A stretch of 13,092 nucleotides of DNA from the NCBI GenBank assembly GCA_021812905.1, contig JAKAMM010000020.1, positions 1 through 13,092 of the forward strand, in the 5' to 3' direction. The notes below the pieces were generated by a model. It did not search any database. It saw nothing but the letters and a program-made list of their open reading frames with translations, and was not told where the DNA came from. The stretch is from Chloroflexota bacterium (GTDB lineage Bacteria > Chloroflexota > Anaerolineae > Anaerolineales > Villigracilaceae). Positions 6,927 through 13,092 of the stretch are shown one piece after another. Positions within the stretch are counted from its first letter, which is position 1; the number at the start of each line of letters is the position of its first letter. The translations under genes and the position numbers were made by a program.

Positions 6927-7439
6927 GTGTATCCCTGCCCGTGCGGCTATTTTGGCGATCCGATCAAGCCATGTACCTGCGCTCCTTCGACTGTGACGAA
7001 ATACCAAAAGCGAATCTCCAAACCTTTGCTTGGCCGTATTGACATTCACATCGAAGTGCCGCGTGTGGATTACGAGAACTTGAGCGGGAATAGGGCGGAC
7101 GAATCATCCGAGACCATTCGTAAACGGGTGCAAACAGCCAGAAATATTCAAAACACCCGATTTACGAATCCCGACTCCTGAATATCGAATAACGGCTCTT
7201 CCAGCGACACTGTTTGCAACGCCGATATGCGCGTCGGGGAGATTCGGCAATTTTGGCGGTTACAGGACGATGGCCAGAGCCTGATGCGCTCAGCAATGAC
7301 GCGACTCAATCTATCGGCCCGTGGGTATCATCGTGCCTTGGGAGTAGCTCGCACGATTGCTGATCTGGCGGGGAGCGAGGAGATCCAGTCCGTACACCTT
7401 ACAGAGGCATTGCAGTATCGGCCGAAGATTGTGATGGGA
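6927..7439 (+). pseudogene. C-terminal remnant of ComM/YifB-type Mg-chelatase-like ATPase
   Basis: The frame reads PCPCGYFGDPIKPCTCAPST, then RYQKRIS-like KYQKRIS, PLLGRIDIHIEVPRVDYENL, and, after a TGA at 7179-7181, CNADMRVGEIRQF, QSLMRSAMTRLNLSARGYHR, ARTIADLAGSE and LQYRPKIVMG. This is the C-terminal third of ComM/YifB (AAA+ Mg-chelatase-like plus its C-terminal domain), the helicase-related protein used in natural transformation. The N-terminal domain and Walker A/B motifs are missing. The usual PLLDR is PLLGR. The family normally ends at PKxMxG; here the stop is lost and the frame runs on to 7589. Both flanking pieces are in the same frame, so the interior damage is a nonsense or compensated shift. 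Clearly non-functional; family call firm. Confidence 0.85.
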
Positions 7440-7573
7440 TGTCCCACCTTGTCAGTTGATGGGAACGCCCGTTTTACCTTTCCTTCAACAACCAGCTTTT
7501 GCGTGAGCAGTTACGTTATTATTACAGATCATAAAACGTTATTTCAAGAAGCAGTGAATCCAATGGCACTAAA

Positions 7574-7607
7574 GAAGTCCGCACCCTAAAAACAGAGTGC
7601 GGACTTC
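7574..7607. terminator. Hairpin between comM remnant and lipoprotein gene
   Basis: GAAGTCCGCAC (7574-7584) pairs perfectly with GTGCGGACTTC (7597-7607) across a 12-nt loop. It lies 35 nt beyond the stop of the leftward lipoprotein gene, with a short T stretch (CTTT) on that strand and AATTT on the other. It is probably a terminator for the ychF-lipoprotein direction, possibly bidirectional. Confidence 0.6.
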
Positions 7608-7642
7608 AATTTACCTTTCACCCGGAACTACCGATCTCTATT

Positions 7643-8620
7643 TCACGGCACAACCGCAAAGTGATTCTTCAAAGTGTAATGGATATAGTTCTGCCACAGC
7701 GGAATGATATTCCCTTGATTATAGTCATGGTCGGAGAATGTTTGAAAAATCACCCGTCCACCATAGCAGGTGGCAAGCGTTCCTTCATCGCCTCTCTTCG
7801 AAGAAAGGCCTGCCAGCATGGTTGCATCGCCCGAGCCCGCAATCATGATCTCATCCCCGGAGCCATTCGCCCAATAACGGTTATAGTGCAGGAGCGGAAG
7901 CACCTGATTAGGTTCATTAAAGATGGGATGTGTGGGATCCCACCAGTAGATTGAATCAGCGAGGTCATAAGCCTTTCGATACTTGATGCCGCATCCGCTC
8001 AGTATCTTGGCGATCGGGCCGTTCGCCTCGCGCTGCAGATACCATACCTCGGCAATCAGAGCAGCTTTATCGCGCGTCAGACGCGTATTGATCACATCCC
8101 AGAACTCGCCGGAGACTATATCTTTGTCCTCCGCCCCAACGATGATCAGATCATACTTGACACCCGAATCGAGATATTCCATGAAATGCCCGCTATAGGA
8201 ACCGGTCTGGGTATATTTCAATCCCATTCCATCCAAGGCATCCTGGATCCACATGCCAATGCCGCGCTCGTCTGTGTTCTCGTAAACCAAAATCTTGGCC
8301 GACTTTATCCGGGCTTCGACATCCTGCGTAGGCGTTGGTTGGATCACGGTGGCAGCAGGCAGGGGTGGAATGGTCGGCTGAACAACAACGGTCTGCTGGA
8401 TAACAACTGGCGGCTGAGGCGTAGCTTGCGGCTGTATGTTGAGCGCGGCCTGTGTCAACTGAAGAGACATGGCCGTTGCTTGTAGCTCGAGCGCAGCTTT
8501 GGTAGAGTCAAAGGCAGGTGGATTGGTCGGAACCGTCCCCGTTACAATGCAGGCCAATAGAACCGCCGCAACTGCCAACCAAAGGAATGTCGTCCCCCGG
8601 CTTCCAAATCTTGATGACAT
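7643..8620 (-). CDS. Putative lipoprotein with stalk and Rossmann-like (GATase-like) domain, function unknown
   Basis: The 325-residue protein begins with a basic stretch and a hydrophobic segment (residues 12-27) ending in LLAC at 21-24, a plausible lipobox, so it is likely exported and lipid-anchored. Residues about 38-62 are Gln/Ala/Leu-rich (ALELQATAMSLQLTQAAL). Residues 62-100 are Pro/Val/Thr-rich and look like an extended stalk. From about 108 a globular domain starts with a beta strand (AKILVYENTDERGIGMW) and contains YDLIIVGAED, AALIAEVWYL and GGRVIFQTFSDHDYNQGN, resembling ThuA-like or class-I glutamine-amidotransferase-like folds. No catalytic Cys-His-Glu triad is evident, so it may be a binding protein. 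GGGAGG precedes the ATG by 5 nt. It lies 53 nt downstream of ychF and may share its transcript. I do not recognise a named family. Confidence 0.75.
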   Translation of the reverse strand: MSSRFGSRGTTFLWLAVAAVLLACIVTGTVPTNPPAFDSTKAALELQATAMSLQLTQAALNIQPQATPQPPVVIQQTVVVQPTIPPLPAATVIQPTPTQDVEARIKSAKILVYENTDERGIGMWIQDALDGMGLKYTQTGSYSGHFMEYLDSGVKYDLIIVGAEDKDIVSGEFWDVINTRLTRDKAALIAEVWYLQREANGPIAKILSGCGIKYRKAYDLADSIYWWDPTHPIFNEPNQVLPLLHYNRYWANGSGDEIMIAGSGDATMLAGLSSKRGDEGTLATCYGGRVIFQTFSDHDYNQGNIIPLWQNYIHYTLKNHFAVVP

Positions 8621-8673
8621 AGTGCCTCCCGTTTAGTTCATGAGCGCATCAACAATTCGTGGCTCTATTTACA

Positions 8674-9732
8674 TTATATACTAGATCGGATGTGCATAAT
8701 ATCCCCATCTTTGACGGGATATTCCTTGCCCTCCAATCGTAGTTTGCCTTTTGCCTTCGCTTCATTCATGGACCCGAGGCTGATGAGGTCCTCATAGGCC
8801 ACCACCTCGGCCCGAACGAATCCACGTTGAAGATCGGTGTGGATGGCTCCCGCCGCTTCCTGAGCCGAGGCGCCGCGATCCACCGTCCACGCGCGGACTT
8901 CGTCTTCGCCAACGGTGAAAAAGGATTGGATCTGAAGCAGGTCATAAGAAAGATTAATCATCTTGCTCAGGCTTAATTCCTGAATGCCATATTCCTGCAT
9001 AAAGACCGCCGCATCTTCAGGAGGCAGTTGAGCGATCTCCATTTCAAGTTTGCCCATCAAGGCAACAGACGGATGATCGAGTTCAGCCACAGGCGCGGAC
9101 TGCCCTTCGCCCATGTTGAAAACAGTCAGGATGCGTTTGCGAGTCAGCAAACCAAAGGATGCAAGTTCGCGCGCTTCGTCGGCGGCGAATTCCAATTTGC
9201 GAAGCGGCGTGCCAGCATTGAGGGCTTCATGCAAACGTGTGAACAAAACCGTCTGGCGTTCGTTGAGGACTTTATCCGTGCCGCCTTTTCTGCGCTCTTC
9301 GACCAGCTTTTCCAATTTGCGTTCGACAGTGATCAAGTCATTGAGCATAAGTTCGCCCAGCATCATGTCAACATCACGGACGGCGTTTACATTCCCGGAT
9401 GGATGCGGCACATTATCGTTGGCGAAGCCGCGCACGACCAGGAGAAAGCCGTCCATCTGGGCGAGTTGATTCAGCAGTTGCCCGGAAATGCCGCTTTTGG
9501 CGGCTCCCGTTTCAAGTCCGGCAATGTCCGCGTACGTCACTTTGGCATAGATGGTTTTCTTCGGTTTGAACATGCCAGAGAGTTTGGTCACGCGCGGGTC
9601 GGGCACATCCACAACTGCGGTGTGAATCTCGATACGTCCGGCGCTGGCGGTGGTGGGTGTGTTGCCGCGCGTCAACGCGTTGAAGATGGTAGTCTTGCCT
9701 GATTGGGGGAGTCCGATAATTCCTAGTTTCAT
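8674..9732 (-). CDS. ychF: YchF/OLA1-type P-loop ATPase/GTPase
   Basis: The Obg-related ATPase binds ribosomes and is implicated in translation and stress responses. I place the start at 9732 (352 residues). The frame is open further upstream, but that part would run antisense across the tRNA-Leu gene, and MKLGIIGLPQSGKTT is the family's usual beginning. Visible are G1 (GLPQSGKTT, 7-15), G3 (DIAGLETGA, from 69), and NMGE (206-209) in place of the GTPase NKxD, as in YchF proteins that favour ATP. A coiled-coil insertion (ERKLEKLVEERRKGG) follows the first half, and the C-terminal TGS-like domain includes FFTVGEDEVRAWTV, AGAIHTDLQRGFVRAEV and GKEYPVKDGDIMHI. The P-loop PQSGKT differs from the PNVGKS of enterobacterial YchF, so it may be a distinct subgroup. 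It is divergent from tRNA-Leu. Confidence 0.9.
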   Translation of the reverse strand: MKLGIIGLPQSGKTTIFNALTRGNTPTTASAGRIEIHTAVVDVPDPRVTKLSGMFKPKKTIYAKVTYADIAGLETGAAKSGISGQLLNQLAQMDGFLLVVRGFANDNVPHPSGNVNAVRDVDMMLGELMLNDLITVERKLEKLVEERRKGGTDKVLNERQTVLFTRLHEALNAGTPLRKLEFAADEARELASFGLLTRKRILTVFNMGEGQSAPVAELDHPSVALMGKLEMEIAQLPPEDAAVFMQEYGIQELSLSKMINLSYDLLQIQSFFTVGEDEVRAWTVDRGASAQEAAGAIHTDLQRGFVRAEVVAYEDLISLGSMNEAKAKGKLRLEGKEYPVKDGDIMHIRSSI

Positions 9733-9733
9733 C

Positions 9734-9762
9734 TTGACCTTAAGGTTAGGGTTGGTTATACT
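9734..9762 (+). promoter_or_regulatory. Promoter of tRNA-Leu
   Basis: TTGACC (9734-9739) and TATACT (9757-9762) are separated by 17 nt, placing the transcript start about 8 nt before the mature tRNA. The -35 box sits right against the ychF start codon on the other strand. A leftward TATAAC at 9760-9755 overlaps this -10, so the divergent promoters may interfere. Confidence 0.75.
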
Positions 9763-9776
9763 CTGCCTGCAAGTAA

Positions 9777-9858
9777 GCCGGAGTGGCGGAACTGGCAGAC
9801 GCGCACGACTCAAAATCGTGTTCCTTCGGGATTGAGGGTTCGATTCCCTCCTTCGGCA
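9777..9858 (+). tRNA. tRNA-Leu (anticodon CAA)
   Basis: The acceptor stem GCCGGAG (9777-9783) pairs with CTTCGGC (9851-9857), with A as discriminator. The anticodon stem CACGA/TCGTG encloses the loop CTCAAAA, giving anticodon CAA, which reads UUG. A long variable arm (GTTCCTTCGGGAT) and a T arm with GGTTCGATTCC make it a class II tRNA as expected for leucine. The 3' CCA is not encoded. The total of 82 nt fits bacterial tRNA-Leu. Confidence 0.95.
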
Positions 9859-9913
9859 TTATACCAGTACGATCAATATTTCCACCGCGGGCACTCGCCC
9901 GCTTTGCCTCTAG

Positions 9914-9952
9914 CGCGAGACTGCCCATTAGCAGTTTCGCGTTTTATTTTTT
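9914..9952 (+). terminator. Strong intrinsic terminator after tRNA-Leu, just ahead of the mini-ORF/glgC
   Basis: CGCGAGACTGC (9914-9924) pairs with GCAGTTTCGCG (9931-9941), with one G-T pair and a 6-nt loop, followed by TTTTATTTTTT. A second small stem, GCGGGC/GCCCGC, sits upstream at 9887-9902. The U tract ends immediately before the Shine-Dalgarno of the mini-ORF. Confidence 0.85.
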
Positions 9953-9966
9953 GAAAGGAGCGCTGG

Positions 9967-10074
9967 ATGAAACTCTATTTTATCTTTCTACTGATAGATG
10001 GGCTGATCTTGCTAACGTATCCTTTTCTGTATGTCGCCAACAAAGTACGCCGCGTTATAAAACTCAGACAGTAA
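9967..10074 (+). CDS. Predicted 35-residue single-pass membrane mini-protein
   Basis: ATG at 9967 to TAA at 10072-10074 encodes MKLYFIFLLIDGLILLTYPF, then LYVANKVRRVIKLRQ. The first ~24 residues are a continuous hydrophobic segment broken only by one Asp-Gly; the tail is strongly basic (KVRRVIKLR), predicting an N-out/C-in single transmembrane helix by the positive-inside rule. AAAGGAG at 9954-9960 gives an ideal ribosome binding site with 6-nt spacing. The stop is 29 nt before the glgC start and in another frame, so this is not an extension of GlgC. It matches no family I recognise. Being co-directional and so close, it is probably co-transcribed with glgC and might be a leader peptide or a small membrane partner. 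A chance ORF is possible, but the combination of ribosome binding site, hydrophobicity and position argues for a gene. Confidence 0.6.
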   Translation: MKLYFIFLLIDGLILLTYPFLYVANKVRRVIKLRQ

Positions 10075-10103
10075 TTGAAACATCACTCACACGGAGGCCT
10101 CCA

Positions 10104-11363
10104 ATGTCTGCAACAACGAACGATATTCTGGCTGTCATCATGGGCGGTGGACGCGGCGCCCGCTTGTATCCTCTGACGAAAACGCGCTCCAAGCCTGCCG
10201 TGCCAATTGCAGGTCAATACCGTTTGATCGATATTCCCATTAGCAATTGCATCAACTCCGAGATTTACCGCGTCGCGATTTTGACGCAGTTCAATTCAGT
10301 TTCCCTTCACCGACACATTACCCAAACCTATAACTTCGATGCGTTCCACCCCGGCTGGGTGCAGATCTGGGCCGCCGAGCAAACACTGCAATCTGCGGAC
10401 TGGTATCAAGGCACAGCGGACGCCGTTCGCAAACAATTGTTTGAAATCCAATCCACAGGCGCAGAGCATATTATGATTCTGGCGGGCGATCATCTTTATC
10501 GCATGGATTATGCTGAAATGGCCGAATATCATTGGAAGAATGATGCCGATTTAACGGTGGCCGTTCACCCGGTTCCGCGCGAAGAGGCGCCCCGTCTGGG
10601 TATTTTGAAATGCGAATCGGATGGCCGAATTTCCGATTTCGTGGAAAAGCCGCAGGACCGGGAAACTCAAGATAGATTTATCAGCCGGGACGATCCTGAG
10701 CGTCCCTTCCTTGGCTCGATGGGCATTTATCTTTTCAATACAAAAGTTTTGATTGATCTGCTGACTTATCATCCCAGCCATGATGATTTTGGCATTAATA
10801 TCATTCCTGAGGCTGTCCACTCACACAAAGTATACGGCTTTGATTTTGATGGATACTGGCGCGATATTGGAACCATCCGCTCTTTTTATGAAATAAATCT
10901 GGAAATGGCGTCTTCCAGTCCGCCGTTTAATTTCTATGATCCCAAATTCCCGATCTATACTCATGTCCGCTACCTGCCTGGGAGTGTCATAAATAACAGC
11001 CAATTAAAGGATGTTCTCCTGTGTAATGGTTGCCGCATCCAAAAAGCCAAGATCACTCATTCGGTAATCGGTGTCCGCAGTCAGATTGCGGCCGGAACCC
11101 AAATCAAAGACAGTATTCTGATGGGGGCGGATTATTATGATCCGGGAAGGCGTCCATCCTCAATTCCAACAGGCGTCGGTCCCAATTGTGATATTGAAGG
11201 CGCGATCCTGGATAAGAATGTTCGCATCGCTGAGGGTGTGGTGATCCGGCCATTCCCGCGCGGCACGGAAATTGACGCTGAGAAATGGTTTGTCCGCGAT
11301 GGCGTGGTGGTAATTCCGAAGAATACCGAGATCCAGGCCGGTGCGCACATCGGTCCCGAATGA
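10104..11363 (+). CDS. glgC: Glucose-1-phosphate adenylyltransferase
   Basis: The enzyme makes ADP-glucose from ATP and glucose-1-phosphate, the committed step of glycogen synthesis. The ATG at 10104 follows GGAGG (10093-10097) by 6 nt and gives 419 residues, the normal bacterial length; the longer open frame upstream runs across the tRNA and terminator and is not coding. The nucleotidyltransferase domain has GGGRGARLYPLT (14-25), KPAVPIAGQYRLIDIPISNC, the catalytic GDHLYRMDY, and the sugar-phosphate-binding RLGIL and DFVEKP. The C-terminal third is a left-handed beta-helix with VINNSQLKDVLL, THSVIGVRSQI and ILDKNVRI hexapeptide-like rungs, which in this family carries oligomerisation and allosteric surfaces. 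No key residue appears lost. No other glycogen genes are visible nearby. Confidence 0.96.
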   Translation: MSATTNDILAVIMGGGRGARLYPLTKTRSKPAVPIAGQYRLIDIPISNCINSEIYRVAILTQFNSVSLHRHITQTYNFDAFHPGWVQIWAAEQTLQSADWYQGTADAVRKQLFEIQSTGAEHIMILAGDHLYRMDYAEMAEYHWKNDADLTVAVHPVPREEAPRLGILKCESDGRISDFVEKPQDRETQDRFISRDDPERPFLGSMGIYLFNTKVLIDLLTYHPSHDDFGINIIPEAVHSHKVYGFDFDGYWRDIGTIRSFYEINLEMASSSPPFNFYDPKFPIYTHVRYLPGSVINNSQLKDVLLCNGCRIQKAKITHSVIGVRSQIAAGTQIKDSILMGADYYDPGRRPSSIPTGVGPNCDIEGAILDKNVRIAEGVVIRPFPRGTEIDAEKWFVRDGVVVIPKNTEIQAGAHIGPE

Positions 11364-11394
11364 TTTCGGTTAAGAATTTTGAGTATTTATTTAC

Positions 11395-11423
11395 TTGACA
11401 TCTGCCTGCCATGAGAATACACT
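11395..11423 (+). promoter_or_regulatory. Promoter of the riboswitch-ATPase unit
   Basis: A consensus -35 TTGACA (11395-11400) is followed after 17 nt by TACACT (11418-11423). Transcription would start near 11430, exactly at the beginning of the riboswitch core. It lies 32 nt after the glgC stop, so the ATPase is a separate transcription unit. Confidence 0.8.
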
Positions 11424-11428
11424 CAATT

Positions 11429-11541
11429 TTGGTTGGGGAGTAGCCGCCTGCGCTCCTTAATTGCAGGATGGATTGTCGTCATATCATTGGTCGAAAGGCC
11501 ATCGGCATTCCATGCGCTTCCAAGCGTTGGCAAGACCACCA
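11429..11541 (+). promoter_or_regulatory. yybP-ykoY family manganese riboswitch (aptamer)
   Basis: The leader has the family's hallmark GGGGAGTAGCC at 11435-11445, then a GCCTGC-type helix arm, then GTCGTCATATC at 11475-11485, then TGGTCGAAAGGCCA as a short capped stem, and finally a GGCAAGACC end at about 11529-11537. In known members two conserved loops meet to bind Mn2+. The closing GACC can pair with the leading GGTT or instead with the terminator stem that begins at the same bases, which is the switch. Established examples turn on Mn exporters when Mn2+ is high, including a P-type ATPase in Lactococcus. Exact helix boundaries are approximate. Confidence 0.88.
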
Positions 11542-11566
11542 CGAATATTCGTGGTGGTCTTTTTTC
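11532..11566 (+). terminator. Riboswitch expression platform: intrinsic terminator
   Basis: AAGACCACCACG (11532-11543) pairs perfectly with CGTGGTGGTCTT (11550-11561) around AATATT, followed by a T run. Its 5' arm overlaps the last bases of the aptamer, so Mn2+ binding that holds those bases in the closing helix would prevent termination and switch the ATPase on. Confidence 0.88.
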
Positions 11567-11594
11567 TTCACCCACTTCTTTAGCGGAGATTTTA

Positions 11595-13092
11595 ATGTCG
11601 ACTGAACTAAAAATAGGAAATATCGGAAGCATCGAGCAAAAAGGCTGGCATGCATTGGGCACAGAGGATGTTCTGCGCGATCTCGAGGCGCATGATAATG
11701 GTTTATCTTCCGAAGAGGCCGCACAACGTTTACACCAATACGGACACAATCAATTACATGAAGCCCCGCGTCCGGGCCTGCTGGCAACGCTCTGGGACCA
11801 GCTAAATAATTTTGTCGTGATCTTGTTGATCGTAGCCTCCATTATTTCAGCGTTACTTGGCGAATGGGTGGATGCCTCAGCTATTCTGGCAATCGTTATA
11901 CTGAATACATTGTTGGGCATTATTCAGGAACGACGAGCCGAAGAAGCATTGGCCGCATTGAAACGGCTGGCAGCACCTGATGCACAGGTTTTACGCAACG
12001 GACATCGCACGACTGTCCCTTCGCGAAATCTTGTGCCTGGTGATATTGTTTTCCTAGAAGCCGGAAACTATGTTCCCGCAGATTTGCGCCTGCTGGAAGC
12101 CGTCAACTTGCGCGTCGAAGAGGCCTCGCTCACAGGCGAGTCCCTGCCGGTGCAGAAGAACGCGGCCACAGTCCTGGGAAGAAGCGTTCCGCTCGGCGAC
12201 CGAAAGAACACCGCTTTCATGGGCACTCTCGTCGCATACGGGCGCGGACGCGGCGTCGTCACCAGCACCGGGATGCACACCCAATTAGGTCTGATCGCCC
12301 GCATGTTGGAAAACGTGGAAACCGAAGAAACGCCCTTGCAGCGTCGTCTCGATCAATTGGGGCAAACGCTCAGCATCGGGGCTTTGTTCCTGGTGGCGGT
12401 TGTATTCGTTGTTGCCTTGATCAATTACACCAACATCGGGAACCTGTTCTTAAACCCTCTCGCTTATATAAAAGAAAACCTGAAAGAAATCACGGATGTA
12501 TTTATTATCGCCATCAGCCTGGCCATCGCGGCAGTGCCTGAAGGACTCCCCGCCGTTGTGACAATCAGCCTGGCGCTTGGGATGCGCGAAATGATCCGCC
12601 GCCACGCGCTAATCCGCAAGCTGGCTTCCGTTGAGACGCTTGGATCGGCGACTGTGATCTGTTCCGATAAAACCGGCACGTTGACGCAGAACGAAATGAC
12701 GGTCACACGCTTGTGGACGGATGGAAAATTCATTGAAGTAACCGGCACGGGTTATGTTCCGCAAGGCGAATTTACGATCGAGCAAAGGCCTATTGAGATT
12801 GCCAATTATCCCGCTGCGCTGACATCCCTCTGGCTGGGCGTCTTGAACAATGACTCACAACTTGAAGTCACCGGCGCAAGCGACATGCAACAGACTTATC
12901 GCGTGGTCGGCGACCCGACCGAAGGAGCCTTGATTGTCGCTGCTGCCAAGGCGGGCGTTTTGCACGTTGATATTAATGATGCCTATCCTCGCGAAAACGA
13001 AATACCATTCGACTCAGAACGCAAGCGCATGGTCACAGTCCACGATGTGCGCAATCCAAAACCCGAAGATCCTTCGCCATTTTACGATAAAA
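11595..13092 (+). CDS. P2-type cation-transporting ATPase, probable Mn2+ (or Ca2+) exporter, 5' part
   Basis: Starting at ATG 11595 (GGAG at 11585-11588, 6-nt spacing), 499 codons are visible before the right edge; the family is about 900 residues. It opens with a cation-ATPase N-terminal domain (KGWHALGTEDVLRDLE), then two membrane helices (FVVILLIVASIISALLGEWV and the ILAIVILNTLLG segment). The actuator domain carries TGES (180-183). The third and fourth helices include the ion-site PEGLP (315-319), and the phosphorylation motif SDKTGTLT has its Asp at about 358. The nucleotide-binding domain begins with GDPTEGALIVAAAKAG. PEGLP and the N-terminal domain place it with SERCA/PacL-like P2 pumps rather than heavy-metal P1B pumps. 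Control by a manganese riboswitch makes Mn2+ export the best guess, although Ca2+ pumping cannot be excluded because helices 5 and 6 are outside the window. Confidence 0.93.
   Translation, partial: MSTELKIGNIGSIEQKGWHALGTEDVLRDLEAHDNGLSSEEAAQRLHQYGHNQLHEAPRPGLLATLWDQLNNFVVILLIVASIISALLGEWVDASAILAIVILNTLLGIIQERRAEEALAALKRLAAPDAQVLRNGHRTTVPSRNLVPGDIVFLEAGNYVPADLRLLEAVNLRVEEASLTGESLPVQKNAATVLGRSVPLGDRKNTAFMGTLVAYGRGRGVVTSTGMHTQLGLIARMLENVETEETPLQRRLDQLGQTLSIGALFLVAVVFVVALINYTNIGNLFLNPLAYIKENLKEITDVFIIAISLAIAAVPEGLPAVVTISLALGMREMIRRHALIRKLASVETLGSATVICSDKTGTLTQNEMTVTRLWTDGKFIEVTGTGYVPQGEFTIEQRPIEIANYPAALTSLWLGVLNNDSQLEVTGASDMQQTYRVVGDPTEGALIVAAAKAGVLHVDINDAYPRENEIPFDSERKRMVTVHDVRNPKPEDPSPFYDK

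Noticed and set aside
7440..7589. Fifty codons after PKIVMG in the comM remnant
   Set aside because: ComM proteins end at this point; the tail has no similarity and runs into the terminator hairpin, so it is readthrough of a lost stop.
9733..9813. N-terminal extension of ychF upstream of MKLGIIGLPQSGKTT
   Set aside because: It runs antisense across the tRNA-Leu gene and its promoter, and the family starts at the downstream Met.
9783..10103. Long in-frame extension of glgC upstream of 10104
   Set aside because: It crosses the tRNA and its terminator, has no GlgC similarity, and the ATG at 10104 has a proper GGAGG site.

Overview
The window most resembles a chromosome segment of a Chloroflexota bacterium, probably class Anaerolineae. 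This rests on an anaerobe-type pyruvate:ferredoxin oxidoreductase paired with a dihydroorotate-dehydrogenase-like flavoprotein, a lipoprotein with a Gln/Ala and Pro/Thr-rich stalk, and a YchF-type GTPase with a GLPQSGKTT P-loop. The taxonomic call is from general style and was not confirmed by any search.

Layout. (a) 1-3581, + strand: the 3' part of nifJ, cut by the left edge and carrying an odd in-frame repeat insertion, then a DHOD-like gene 2 nt downstream, closed by a terminator. (b) 3639-5676, mostly - strand: a decayed zone with one intact gene, a membrane diguanylate cyclase (GGDEF). It lies between a collapsed PAS/HD-GYP gene upstream and an HD-GYP C-terminal scrap plus a transposase remnant downstream. 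(c) 5677-6600, - strand: rpsU then infA, behind a leader with an intrinsic terminator just before rpsU. Downstream of infA are a large hairpin and an orphan MscL-like zinc-ribbon tail. (d) 6927-7607: the C-terminal third of a comM/yifB-like gene, broken by a stop, followed by a terminator hairpin. (e) 7643-9732, - strand: ychF followed by a putative lipoprotein of unknown function. (f) 9734-11363, + strand: promoter, tRNA-Leu(CAA), strong terminator, a 35-codon membrane mini-ORF with a very good ribosome binding site, then glgC. (g) 11395-13092, + strand: promoter, yybP-ykoY-type manganese riboswitch, terminator, and a P2-type cation ATPase running off the right edge.

How the parts work together. 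NifJ plus the DHOD-like protein suggest anaerobic pyruvate/ferredoxin metabolism. GlgC is the committed step of glycogen synthesis. The riboswitch and ATPase form a manganese-efflux unit. The GGDEF gene looks like the survivor of a c-di-GMP synthesis/hydrolysis pair whose HD-GYP partner has been deleted.

The best candidates for something undescribed are the mini-protein behind the terminator and ahead of glgC, the terminator in the rpsU-infA leader, and the palindromic repeat that is translated inside nifJ. The rest is recognisable housekeeping or gene decay; I see no defence system, CRISPR array or complete mobile element.
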